Shown here: positions 1 through 8,975 of the stretch, one piece after another
How the letters are laid out: every line of letters begins with the position of its first letter
Position numbering within the stretch: the first letter of the stretch is position 1
From: Thermogemmatispora sp042408965
Lineage (GTDB): Bacteria; Chloroflexota; Ktedonobacteria; Ktedonobacterales; Ktedonobacteraceae
Direction: 5' to 3'
Length of the DNA stretch: 64,000 bases
NCBI GenBank assembly: GCA_042408965.1
Contig: JBHOQN010000044.1
Span: 51,325-115,324 of the forward strand
Program-made: the position numbers and the translations under genes
Notes under the pieces: model-generated
The model's input: the letters and a program-made list of their open reading frames with translations, nothing else
Told to the model about the DNA's origin: nothing
Database searches by the model: none

Positions 1-2426
1 TGCTGCCCGCTCCACTCGACGACGAGGCCAGGCTCGACCTGCTTCCCGGTGCCGATCGCGAGCATCTGGAACAGGCCCCCACCGCCGTCCTGCCGCTCTA
101 TAATGGAGCCAGCCGCCGCCTTGCCTTTGAAAATCATGTCACGCAGCAGCTCCGGCGCATTCGCGGCCGCCGCCGCGACCGCCAGGTCGAGCGCCGCAAG
201 CGTCATCGTCTGCGTACCTACCTGACGCTGGCGCTGGTCATTGCCCTTCTCATCGGCCTGCTGCCCCCGCTTGGGGCTGCCCTTGCCGCCTACAGCGCCT
301 ATAACAACGTCAAAGGCGTGGCCGAGGATGGCGTCAATCACCTCCTGGCCGTCAAGAACCTGCTCACCCTGGACAAGAACGATCCGCTGGCCGCTCTCGA
401 TGCCGACAAATTGCAGCGCGCGCAGCAGGAGTTCCGTCTGGCCAGCAACGACTTTGTGCAGTTACAGCAGCTCGTTGTGCGCGCCGATGTGCGCGCGGCC
501 ATTCAGCAGTTCGCCCCCGAGTACACACCCAAGCTCGATATGGCCCGCCACCTGGTCCAGGTCGCGCTGGATGTATCGCGCATGGGCGACGAGATGAGCG
601 GCATTGGCATCATGGCCGCCGGCATTATCCACGGTTCGCCGCTCAGTGGCAACACCTCGAAACCCCTGCTGACCGCCCAGGACATCGCCGCTGTCCAGGG
701 ATCGCTCATTCATGCCCTCTATTACATCGACGACATCGGCCAGCAGATGCACTATGTTGATCTCAACCAGCTCCCGATGATCACTCCGAAGGAGCGCGGC
801 CAGATCAGCAGCGTGCTGACCTCCCTGCCAAAGATCGAAGGCGATATCGTACAGGCGCAGCAGATGGTGCCGCTCGTCTCCTGGCTGCTGGGCGTCGATG
901 GCGAGCGGCACTTCCTCCTGCAGACCATGGATAACGCCGAGCTACGCCCCGGTGGAGGCTTCACGGGCCAGTACGGCATTGTGGACATCAAGAACGGCGT
1001 CGTCGGACCGCTCAGTCTGCGCGACGTTGCCAAGCTGGACTACGCGGGCAACGGGTACCAGATGGGACGCCAGGCCCCTCCGGGCTATAGCTGGATGCAT
1101 ATGGGCAACTTCGGTCTGCGCGACTCCAATATCTCTGGCGACTACCCGACCACAGCGCGCATCAATCTGCAGGTCTTCCAGGATGAGGGCGGTGGCCCGG
1201 TGGACGGCGATATCGCCTTTACGCCAACCTTTATCGCCCATATCCTCGACGTCACCGGGCCGATTCAGGTGAAGGACTATGGTGAGACCATCACCTCGAA
1301 AAACTTGGCCGACCGCCTGCATTACTATCAGCAGGACCCCGCGGGCATCGCCCGCCAGGAGCAGATCACTGGCCAGGGGTTGCACGACGCCCGCAAGGCC
1401 TTCACCTCCCTGGTGGCCAAGCTCCTGCTTGATAAAGTTCGCCACATGCCTGTGAGCAAGCTCCTGGCGATCGTCAAAGGCGCGGTCCGCGACATTCAGG
1501 CGCGTGATCTCGAACTCTACTTCACCAATTCGGCCGTTGAGAGCTGGCTGGTCCAGCAGGGTTACTCGGGCGCCATCAACAGCTTCAAAAATATCGACGG
1601 CTTCCACGTCGTGCAGGCCAATATCAGCGTCAGCAAGGCCAGCCAGTATGTGCACAGCACCTTCGAGGACGATATCACCCTCGATGCCCAGGGCGGAGCG
1701 ACGCATAACCTGACCATCACCCTGCAGTACGATCAGCGCGGCCCGGTCTATGGCTTCGACACCTACACAGACTATATCCGGGTCTACGCCCCGGCCGGGG
1801 CGCAGTTCATCAGCGGCAGCGGTTTCGACTCCGGTCAGCCGGTCTGCAGCGGCGGTACGAAGCCGCCGTCCTCGTCTAATGGCAAGCAGCCGCCGTCAAC
1901 GGGAGGCAAATGTGACAGCTACAACTACATTCCTCCCGATGGCTCACGCTACTGCCCGAGCGGCAACTACTCGCTGGGAGCGCGCTATCAGAATCCGCCA
2001 GTTGACAAGGTGGGACCCCCGACAGCTCTGCAGAGCGATCTGCCAGGCCGCTCCATGTGGGGTGGGTTGACGGAGACGCCCAAGAACTGCACCTCCTATA
2101 TCACCCTCTCCTGGTATGTGCCACATGCGCACATCAACCCGAAGAACCCGACGAACATCTACAGTGTGCTCGTCGGCAAGCAGGGAGGAATGGTGCCAAC
2201 GGTGAAGATCAGCATCGATGCCAGCGCGCTCCATCTGAAGGGCGTCAAGAACCTGCAGTACCAGGGCGATATTCACGCCGATCAGAAGATCACCCTGAAG
2301 GGGCCGCAGCCGAAGCCGGCCACGCAGACGAAGACGAGCGGCACGCCAGTGCCCACCTCGACTCCGCCGACGACGCCGAACACCACCAGCATCTTCGTTC
2401 TGCCGACCTCCTGGCGGCGGATGTGA
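1..2426 (+). CDS. DUF4012 domain membrane-anchored protein (5' end outside window)
   Basis: The reading frame is open from base 3, so the start codon lies upstream and about 807 codons are visible. An Arg-rich stretch (about codons 51-71) precedes one hydrophobic segment at codons 72-97, giving a positively charged cytoplasmic side and a large outer domain. The sequence around bases 880-1030 (DNAELRPGGGFTGQYGIVDI) is the hallmark of the DUF4012 family, common in Actinobacteria and Chloroflexota and of unknown function, often near surface polysaccharide or envelope genes. The C-terminal end is rich in Pro and Thr (about 2310-2390) and may be a flexible or wall-spanning tail. A hairpin follows the stop. 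The function is not known. Confidence 0.85.
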   Translation, partial: LPAPLDDEARLDLLPGADREHLEQAPTAVLPLYNGASRRLAFENHVTQQLRRIRGRRRDRQVERRKRHRLRTYLTLALVIALLIGLLPPLGAALAAYSAYNNVKGVAEDGVNHLLAVKNLLTLDKNDPLAALDADKLQRAQQEFRLASNDFVQLQQLVVRADVRAAIQQFAPEYTPKLDMARHLVQVALDVSRMGDEMSGIGIMAAGIIHGSPLSGNTSKPLLTAQDIAAVQGSLIHALYYIDDIGQQMHYVDLNQLPMITPKERGQISSVLTSLPKIEGDIVQAQQMVPLVSWLLGVDGERHFLLQTMDNAELRPGGGFTGQYGIVDIKNGVVGPLSLRDVAKLDYAGNGYQMGRQAPPGYSWMHMGNFGLRDSNISGDYPTTARINLQVFQDEGGGPVDGDIAFTPTFIAHILDVTGPIQVKDYGETITSKNLADRLHYYQQDPAGIARQEQITGQGLHDARKAFTSLVAKLLLDKVRHMPVSKLLAIVKGAVRDIQARDLELYFTNSAVESWLVQQGYSGAINSFKNIDGFHVVQANISVSKASQYVHSTFEDDITLDAQGGATHNLTITLQYDQRGPVYGFDTYTDYIRVYAPAGAQFISGSGFDSGQPVCSGGTKPPSSSNGKQPPSTGGKCDSYNYIPPDGSRYCPSGNYSLGARYQNPPVDKVGPPTALQSDLPGRSMWGGLTETPKNCTSYITLSWYVPHAHINPKNPTNIYSVLVGKQGGMVPTVKISIDASALHLKGVKNLQYQGDIHADQKITLKGPQPKPATQTKTSGTPVPTSTPPTTPNTTSIFVLPTSWRRM

Positions 2427-2442
2427 GCCGATCGACGGAACC

Positions 2443-2472
2443 GGGAAGGCCTGGCTCTCAGCAGGCCTTCCC
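2443..2472 (+). terminator. hairpin after the DUF4012 gene
   Basis: A perfect 10-bp inverted repeat (GGGAAGGCCT / AGGCCTTCCC) with a 10-nt loop lies 17 nt after the stop codon. There is no clean T-run, so it may be a weak or factor-assisted terminator. Several hairpins in this window share that trait. Confidence 0.55.
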
Positions 2473-2827
2473 GCACTCGCTCATCCTCCAGGCCTTTTCT
2501 CTGCTCTCCTGTTCGCTGCTTCCCCCTCCTCCGACGCGGGTGCTTCCTCCCGCGCCACCCATGGACTCCGCGCTGCCGCCCGGCAGCCCCACGGCGCCGC
2601 CTCTGATCTTCCTCAGGTATACTCCTGAGAGTTGACCCCCAGCGTGGTGGCCATTGCCAGCCGCTCTGCGACGTGATCTACTGTTGCTCAAGGCGTACCA
2701 GATAGGGGAATTCCCGCAGCAAAGTTCAGGTTTTCCCCCGATTGCAGCCATCCCGGATTGCGCTAGAGTATAGAGTGTCAGAAAGAAGCCTGGAGACTGC
2801 ACAGCCGAGTGTGCGGAGAGGAGTTCG
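2473..2827. other. intergenic region upstream of cydD
   Basis: No gene is supported here. A 6-bp inverted repeat (CTCAGG / CCTGAG, 2612-2629) encloses TATACT, which could be a promoter or operator, but no matching -35 is visible. A second weak -10-like TATAGA lies at 2769-2774, close to cydD and preceded 17 nt upstream by a poor -35. One of these probably drives the cyd genes; the sequence does not decide which. Confidence 0.4.
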
Positions 2828-4603
2828 ATGGATAAGCAACTATTGCGCTATTGTGCGGGTGCACGCGGCCTGCTGGCTCTGACGATCACCGCTGGACTGC
2901 TCGTGACGGGCGCGACCATTCTACAGATGCTGCTGTTGAGTCGCCTCATCGGGAGCGTCTTTCTGCTGCGGGCCGGCCTGGCAGAGGTCTGGCCACTGCT
3001 GCTGGGACTGCTGGCGGCCATCACCCTGCGTGCGGCGCTGGTCTGGGGACGAGAGGTCACAGCGCGGCGGGCCGCCAGCCGTGTCAAGGGCGAGCTGCGT
3101 CAGCGCCTGTTCGCGCACCTGCTCAGGCTGGGACCACTCTACGTGCGTGGCGAGCGCAGCGGCGAGCTGGTGGCGACGCTCAATGAAGGTAGCGAGCGCC
3201 TCGAGGCCTACGTCGCCCGCTATCTGCCACAGGTCTTCTTCAGCGTTCTGATTCCCCTGCTGCTGCTGGCAGTGATCTGGCCCATCGACTGGTTGAGCGC
3301 GCTGCTGCTGGTGATCACTGGCCCCGCCATTCCCGTGCTCATGATCGCCGTCGGCAGCTACTCGCAGAAACACATCGAACGGCAGTGGGCCACGCTCTCG
3401 CGTCTGAGCGCCCACTTTCTGGATACCATTCAGGGGCTGGTAACCCTCCAGCTCTTCGGCCGCAGCGGCGCCCAGGAGTCGCGCGTCGCCCGCCTGAGCG
3501 AAGAGTTCCGCGCGCGCACCCTCAAGGTCCTGCGCTACGCCTTCCTGTCGGGGGCCGTGCTCGAATTTCTGACCACCCTGGCGATCGGCCTGATAGCGGT
3601 CTTCCTGGGGGTACGCCTGCTCAATCGTGAACTGCCTTTCGAGCAGGCCCTGCTCGTGCTCCTGCTGATCCCTGAATTTTACCGTCCCTTGCGTGATCTA
3701 GGCACGCAGCATCACGCTGGCATGGAGGGCCGCGTCGCCGCCGGGCGCATGCTCGAGATCCTCGCCACACCGCCAACCGTCTCCGACGGCTCGCCCGCTA
3801 GCGCTCCCGCCGCCACTGTCTTCAGCGGTCCCGGTGCCACGCTGAGTGCGCCACCGGAGATCGTCCTGCAGGGCGTCACCTGCCGCTATCCGGGTAGCGA
3901 GCGAGCAGCGTTGCAGGAGGTCTCCTTCCGCCTGCCGTCGCGCTCCTGCACCGCGCTGGTAGGACGGAGCGGTGCCGGCAAGAGCACCGTCGTCAATCTG
4001 CTCCTGCGCTTCATGGAGGCCGAGAGCGGTCATCTGCTCGTGAACGGCCTGGATCTCGCCAGTCTACCCGTGGATCTCTGGCGTGAGCAGGTAGCTCTGG
4101 TGCCGCAGCGGCCCTATCTCTTCACGGGCAGCGTGCGCATGAACATTCGCCTGGCGCGGCCGCAGGCCAGCGATGAGGAGGTTGAGCGCGCGGCAGAGCT
4201 GGCAGGCGCCGCAGAATTCATCAAGGCGCTGCCGCAGGGCTATGAGAGCGAGGTAGGAGAGCAGGGACTGCGCCTGAGTGCCGGTCAGTTGCAGCGCATC
4301 GCCCTGGCGCGGGCCTTTCTCAAAAACGCTCCCCTGCTCATTCTTGACGAGCCGACCTCGAGTCTCGATCCCGAGAGCGAAGCCATGCTCAGCCGTGTGC
4401 TGCGGCAGCTCATGCAGGAGCGCACCGTGCTCGTGATTGCCCACCGCTACAATACCCTGGCCGCGGCCGATCAGGTTGTTGTACTGGATGACGGCCGTGT
4501 CGTCGAGTGCGGAGAGCCGGCCACTCTGCTGGCGCGCGCCGAAGGGACCTACACGCGCCTGATGGGCCTCGCGCTGCCCGCGAAGGAGGTCGAGCCAGTA
4601 TGA
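2828..4603 (+). CDS. cydD: CydD-type ABC exporter subunit (cytochrome bd assembly)
   Basis: Protein of 591 residues: an N-terminal six-helix ABC type 1 membrane domain and a C-terminal ATPase. Walker A (GRSGAGKST) is near residue 380, the signature LSAGQ near 480 and Walker B (LLILDEPTSSLD) near 503. CydD pairs with CydC in the exporter needed to assemble cytochrome bd; in E. coli CydDC is linked to thiol and heme handling across the membrane. The ATG follows a GGAGAGGAG-type ribosome site. The stop overlaps the cydC start (ATGA), so the two are translationally coupled. CydD rather than another exporter is inferred from the cydCAB neighbours. Confidence 0.9.
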   Translation: MDKQLLRYCAGARGLLALTITAGLLVTGATILQMLLLSRLIGSVFLLRAGLAEVWPLLLGLLAAITLRAALVWGREVTARRAASRVKGELRQRLFAHLLRLGPLYVRGERSGELVATLNEGSERLEAYVARYLPQVFFSVLIPLLLLAVIWPIDWLSALLLVITGPAIPVLMIAVGSYSQKHIERQWATLSRLSAHFLDTIQGLVTLQLFGRSGAQESRVARLSEEFRARTLKVLRYAFLSGAVLEFLTTLAIGLIAVFLGVRLLNRELPFEQALLVLLLIPEFYRPLRDLGTQHHAGMEGRVAAGRMLEILATPPTVSDGSPASAPAATVFSGPGATLSAPPEIVLQGVTCRYPGSERAALQEVSFRLPSRSCTALVGRSGAGKSTVVNLLLRFMEAESGHLLVNGLDLASLPVDLWREQVALVPQRPYLFTGSVRMNIRLARPQASDEEVERAAELAGAAEFIKALPQGYESEVGEQGLRLSAGQLQRIALARAFLKNAPLLILDEPTSSLDPESEAMLSRVLRQLMQERTVLVIAHRYNTLAAADQVVVLDDGRVVECGEPATLLARAEGTYTRLMGLALPAKEVEPV

Positions 4604-6348
4604 CCAGGACCGCACGACGTCTCTTGAGCTTTTTACGGCCCTTCACTTTTCCGATCGCCCTCACTGTACTGCTCGGTGCCCTGATGGTTGCTGCCAACAT
4701 GCTGCTCTTGAGCATGGCCGCCTATCTCATCGCCGGTGCGGCCGTGGTGAGCATGATCGTCCTGCTGAGCATTCCCATCACCATTGTCCGCCTGATGGGC
4801 CTGGTGCGCGCCGCCACACGCTATGGAGAGCGCCTCTTCTCGCACAACGTCACCTTTCGTCTGCTGGCCCGCCTGCGCGTCTGGGTCTATCGGCGGCTGG
4901 TGCCGCTGGCGCCCGCGCGGCTGGTTGGCATGCGCAGCGGCGATCTGCTGGCGCGCCTCGTCTCCGACGTCGACGAACTGCAGAACCTCTACCTGCGCGT
5001 CGTCTCGCCGCTGCTGGTGGCCCTGCTGGTAGCCGGGCTGACCTTTGCGCTCTTCTCCATCTTCAGCGGTCTGCTGGCCGGAGTGGCCGTGCTCATGCTG
5101 GCGCTCGGCGGGGTTGTGTTGCCACTGCTGGTCTTGCGTCTGACGCACGGCCTGGGCCAGCGTCAGCTGGCGTTGCGCGGGGAGCTCAACGCCCACATTG
5201 TTGACAGCCTGCAGGGCATAAGCGATCTCCTCGCCTATGGCCGTGCCGGCGAGCGCCTCGCGCAGCTCTCGCATCTCGAGCGACTCACCGACCACCTACA
5301 GCAGCGCATGGCCATGGTCGCCGGCCTGCAGGAGGGCCTCAATGAGTGGTTGACCGGCCTGGCCCTCTGGCTGATCCTGCTGCTGGCCATTCCGCTGGCA
5401 GCGACGCAGCGCATCGACAGCATCTACCTGGGCTTTCTAGCACTGCTCATGCTGGCCAGCTTCGAGGCCGTCGCACCCCTGGCGCAGGCCTTCGCCATGC
5501 TCGGCCACTCCCTGGCGGCCGGCGAGCGCCTCTTCGCCATCGTCGATGCCGCCCCAGCTGTGAGCGAGCCGCGGGCCCCTGTGGCCCTGCCCATCGTGCG
5601 CGAGCACGAGCTAGCCTTTGAACACGTCAGCTTCGCCTATGAGGAGGCCAGCGGTCAGGAAGCCCTCAGCGATATCAGCCTGCGTGTTGCTCCCGGTGCG
5701 CGTGTGGCCATCGTCGGCCCCAGCGGCTCCGGCAAGAGCACCCTGCTGCGCCTGGCGTTGCGCTTCTGGGACCCGCGGGCCGGCCGCATCCTCCTCGATG
5801 GCCAGGATATCAGAGAGATCAGCCTGGCCGAGCTACGCCGTCTGATGGGGGTGGTCACCCAGGAGACCTATCTCTTCAACGACACCATTCGGGGCAATCT
5901 ACGCCTGGCCGCGCCCGCCGCCGATGATGCGCGGCTGCTGCAGGTCCTCGATCAGGCGCAGCTTGGCGACTTTGTCCGCCAGTTGCCCGCCGGGCTGGAT
6001 ACCTGGATCGGCGAGCAGGGCATGAAGCTATCCGGCGGTGAGCGTCAGCGCCTCGCCATCGCCCGCGCCCTGCTGAAGGACGCCCCGATCTTACTGCTCG
6101 ATGAGGTCACAGCCAATCTCGACCACCTCACCGAGCAGGCCCTGCTCGCCGCTCTGGATGTCCTCATGCGCGGGCGCACCACGCTGCTGGTCACCCATCG
6201 TCTGCTCAACATGGAGCAGATGGACGAGATCCTGGTGCTCGACCAGGGCCGTCTGGTTGAGCGTGGCACGCATGAGCAGCTCGTGGCGCGTGGCGGTCTC
6301 TATACACGTCTGTGGGAGGTGCAGAACGCTCTGGTGCGCTTCGCGTAA
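4600..6348 (+). CDS. cydC: CydC-type ABC exporter subunit (cytochrome bd assembly)
   Basis: Protein of 582 residues from the ATG that overlaps the cydD stop. AAGGAGGT lies 9 nt upstream, which supports this start over a longer in-frame alternative at 4507. The layout is a type 1 membrane domain followed by an ATPase: Walker A (GPSGSGKST) near residue 372, signature LSGGERQRLAIARAL near 477, Walker B (ILLLDEVTANLD) near 497. The expected partner is CydD in a heterodimeric exporter. cydA follows after 72 nt, so the four genes form one respiratory unit in the order D-C-A-B. Confidence 0.9.
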   Translation: MTRTARRLLSFLRPFTFPIALTVLLGALMVAANMLLLSMAAYLIAGAAVVSMIVLLSIPITIVRLMGLVRAATRYGERLFSHNVTFRLLARLRVWVYRRLVPLAPARLVGMRSGDLLARLVSDVDELQNLYLRVVSPLLVALLVAGLTFALFSIFSGLLAGVAVLMLALGGVVLPLLVLRLTHGLGQRQLALRGELNAHIVDSLQGISDLLAYGRAGERLAQLSHLERLTDHLQQRMAMVAGLQEGLNEWLTGLALWLILLLAIPLAATQRIDSIYLGFLALLMLASFEAVAPLAQAFAMLGHSLAAGERLFAIVDAAPAVSEPRAPVALPIVREHELAFEHVSFAYEEASGQEALSDISLRVAPGARVAIVGPSGSGKSTLLRLALRFWDPRAGRILLDGQDIREISLAELRRLMGVVTQETYLFNDTIRGNLRLAAPAADDARLLQVLDQAQLGDFVRQLPAGLDTWIGEQGMKLSGGERQRLAIARALLKDAPILLLDEVTANLDHLTEQALLAALDVLMRGRTTLLVTHRLLNMEQMDEILVLDQGRLVERGTHEQLVARGGLYTRLWEVQNALVRFA

Positions 6349-6420
6349 GCGCGTGGCGTTGCCGCGTCAGCGAGCCGGGCCGTCAGGCTCTGGCCCGCCT
6401 ACTTAGCGGGAGGTTTTCGC

Positions 6421-7800
6421 ATGGATCTATCGACCGTGCTGTCACGGATACAATTTGCCTTTACCGTCGGCTATCACTACATTTTCCCCCAGCTCACAAT
6501 GGGGCTGGCCTTTCTGCTCGTCCTGCTAAAGACGCTCTACCTTATCAAGAAGGATGAGCGTTACAACACCGGCGCGCGTTTCTGGGCCAGGATCTTCGCC
6601 AGCACCTTTGTGCTGGGAGTGGTGACCGGCATTCCAATGGAGTTCCAGTTTGGCACCAACTGGGCGCGCTTCTCAGCCTATGCCGGCGATATCATTGCCC
6701 AGACGCTGGCGATGGAGGGCGCCTTTGCCTTCTTCCTCGAGTCCGCCTTTCTAGGGATCTTCCTCTTTGGCGAGAAGACCTTCGGGCAGAAGATGCACTG
6801 GTTCGCCGCCCTGATGGTCTGGCTGGGCACCTGGGCCTCTGGCGCCTTCATTGTAGCCTCCAACGCCTGGATGCAGCATCCCGTTGGCTACACCATTGTT
6901 GGCAATCGTCTGCATATCTCAAACTACTGGGAGGTGCTGTTCAATCCCTGGATTCTGCCGCAGTACCTGCATACGATGAGCGGCGCGGTCATCACGGGTG
7001 CCTTTGTCATGGCCGGCCTGGGCGCCTACTACCTGCTCGCGCACAGCCATGTCGAGTACGGCCGCATTTTTGTAACCCTGGGCGTGATCGTGGGCCTCGT
7101 CGCCAGCGTCATTCAGCTCTTTCCGAGCGGCGATATGGAGGGCCAGCAGGTAGCCACCTATCAGCCCGCCAAGCTGGCCGCCTTTGAAGGCCTCTTTCAG
7201 ACCGAGCAGGGGGCGGGCGTCGTTATTCTCGGCCAGCCCGACACGTCGACGGGCAAGCTGGACAACCCGCTCATCGTGCCGAAGGTGCTCAGCTTTCTGA
7301 CCTATCGCCGCTGGGAGGCGACCGTCAAAGGCCTGGACGCCTTCCCCGCCAATCAACGACCCGACTCGATCGAGCTGCTCTACTACAGCTATCATATCAG
7401 GGTCGGCCTGGGGACTTTTTTCATCCCCATCATGGGGCTGGCCTGTCTGCTCTGGCTCTGGAAACGGCGACTCTTCAAGGCGCGCTGGATGCTCTGGATT
7501 CTCATGCTGGCGACGCCCTTCCCCGTCATCGCCAACACTGCCGGCTGGTTTACCACCGAGCTGGGGCGTCAGCCGTGGATCGTCTACGGCCTGCTGCGCA
7601 CGGCCAAGGGGTCGTCGGCCAATCTCTCGTCGGGCAACGTGCTCTTCACCCTGCTTGGCTTCGCTGGCATGTACCTGCTGCTCGGCCTGCTCTACGTCGT
7701 GCTGGCAGTGAGCGAGGCCCTCAAGGGGCCAGAGGGGGCCGAAGGAGAGGAGGAAGAGCTGCTCTCCGATAGCGTTGCTGGAACGGTCACAGAAGGATAG
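6421..7800 (+). CDS. cydA: cytochrome bd ubiquinol/menaquinol oxidase subunit I
   Basis: Protein of 459 residues with many membrane helices. It catalyses quinol oxidation and O2 reduction to water without proton pumping. Conserved family features are visible: His19 in GYHYIFPQLTMG (heme ligand region), His184 in PQYLHTMSGA (second heme-ligand region), and GRQPW at about residues 382-386. The periplasmic Q-loop is of the short type (family length near 450). With menA and menG downstream, the electron donor is probably menaquinol. AGGAGG-like GGGAGG lies just before the ATG; cydB follows after 11 nt. Confidence 0.95.
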   Translation: MDLSTVLSRIQFAFTVGYHYIFPQLTMGLAFLLVLLKTLYLIKKDERYNTGARFWARIFASTFVLGVVTGIPMEFQFGTNWARFSAYAGDIIAQTLAMEGAFAFFLESAFLGIFLFGEKTFGQKMHWFAALMVWLGTWASGAFIVASNAWMQHPVGYTIVGNRLHISNYWEVLFNPWILPQYLHTMSGAVITGAFVMAGLGAYYLLAHSHVEYGRIFVTLGVIVGLVASVIQLFPSGDMEGQQVATYQPAKLAAFEGLFQTEQGAGVVILGQPDTSTGKLDNPLIVPKVLSFLTYRRWEATVKGLDAFPANQRPDSIELLYYSYHIRVGLGTFFIPIMGLACLLWLWKRRLFKARWMLWILMLATPFPVIANTAGWFTTELGRQPWIVYGLLRTAKGSSANLSSGNVLFTLLGFAGMYLLLGLLYVVLAVSEALKGPEGAEGEEEELLSDSVAGTVTEG

Positions 7801-7811
7801 GGGGTGAAACG

Positions 7812-8858
7812 ATGCCTACATTATGGTTTATCCTGGTCGCCTTCATGCTGACCATGTACGTGTTGCTGGACGGCTTTGATCTGGGGGCCGGGGTCATCCA
7901 CCTGATTGCCGCCAGGGAGGATCGCGAGCGGCGCATGATTCTGCGCGCCATCGGGCCAGTCTGGGATGGCAACGAAGTCTGGATCATCGCCGCCGGAGGG
8001 ACGCTCTTCTTTACCTTCCCTCTGCTCTACGCCTCCAGCTTCAGCGGCTTCTACCTGCCGTTGAGCATCGTGCTCTGGCTGCTGATGTGGCGCGGCGTCT
8101 CCATCGAGCTGCGCTCGCGTGTGCCCAGTCCTGTCTGGGCCTCCTTCTGGGACGGGATGTTCTTTCTGGGGAGCAGTCTGCTGGCGCTCTTCTTCGGGGC
8201 GGCCCTGGCGAACGTCATTCGCGGCGTGCCGCTGGATAAGAGCGGCTTCTTCTTTGAGCCACTGTGGACCGACTTCAATCCCTTCAGCAAGACGCCCGGC
8301 ATTCTCGACTGGTACACCATCCTGATCGGGCTGATGGCCGTCGCCACACTGACCATGCACGGCGCCGCCTATATTGCCCGCAAAACCGACGGCGATCTCA
8401 ACGCCCGCGCGCGGCGCATTCTGCGCGTCGTCTGGCCGATCACCATACTGCTGACCATCGTCAGCACGTTTGCGACCTTCAAGGTGCAGCCGCAGATCTA
8501 CGCCAGCTTCAGTGCACGTCCCTGGGGAGCCATCTTCCCCCTGGTGGCCGTGGTTGGCCTGCTCGCCGTGGGACATTTCGCCTTTCGCGGACGCGATCTG
8601 GAGGCCTTCTTCTCCTCCTGTGCCTTCATCGCCGGCATGCTCGCCAGCTCAGCCTTCGGGGTCTACCCTGACGTGCTACCCGCCGTCGATCCCGCCAACA
8701 GCCTGACCATCTACAACGCCTCCGCCAGCGAGTACGGTCTGGCGGTGGGCCTCGTCTGGTGGATCATCGGTATCATCCTGGCGGTCGTCTACTTCCTCTT
8801 CACCTATCGCCTCTTCTGGGGCAAGGTCTCAGCGAAGGGGGAGTACGGCAGCTACTGA
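7812..8858 (+). CDS. cydB: cytochrome bd oxidase subunit II
   Basis: Protein of 348 residues, a multi-helix partner of CydA. The N-terminal signature (LDGFDLGAGV, then GPVWDGNEVWIIAAGG) is typical of CydB. Family length is about 340-380, so it is complete. The GGGGTG ribosome site lies in the 11-nt gap after cydA, consistent with coupled translation. It is the last gene of the cyd unit; a strong hairpin begins 13 nt after the stop. Confidence 0.95.
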   Translation: MPTLWFILVAFMLTMYVLLDGFDLGAGVIHLIAAREDRERRMILRAIGPVWDGNEVWIIAAGGTLFFTFPLLYASSFSGFYLPLSIVLWLLMWRGVSIELRSRVPSPVWASFWDGMFFLGSSLLALFFGAALANVIRGVPLDKSGFFFEPLWTDFNPFSKTPGILDWYTILIGLMAVATLTMHGAAYIARKTDGDLNARARRILRVVWPITILLTIVSTFATFKVQPQIYASFSARPWGAIFPLVAVVGLLAVGHFAFRGRDLEAFFSSCAFIAGMLASSAFGVYPDVLPAVDPANSLTIYNASASEYGLAVGLVWWIIGIILAVVYFLFTYRLFWGKVSAKGEYGSY

Positions 8859-8871
8859 GGAGACAGACAGC

Positions 8872-8910
8872 CTGGCGGCCCCAGCGACAGAGAGCGTGAG
8901 GGGCCGCCAG
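8872..8910 (+). terminator. hairpin terminator of cydDCAB
   Basis: Perfect 11-bp inverted repeat (CTGGCGGCCCC / GGGGCCGCCAG, loop 17 nt) directly after cydB. It lacks a T-run. Its 3' arm overlaps the palindrome in front of the next gene. Confidence 0.6.
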
Positions 8911-8924
8911 TATGGTATACTGGC
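8906..8924 (+). promoter_or_regulatory. palindromic promoter/operator upstream of the sigma54 activator gene
   Basis: GCCAGTAT-GGT-ATACTGGC is a perfect 8-bp inverted repeat with a 3-nt centre. It contains an extended -10-like TGGTATACT; the same ATGGTATACT string recurs before the ANTAR gene at 29323-29332. It could be the -10 region of the activator gene, an operator covering it, or both. No good -35 is seen. Confidence 0.45.
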
Positions 8925-8975
8925 AGCAGAGAGGGAGACGGGGTATGCCTTCGACGCTGCCCTGTTCTCGGCTCA

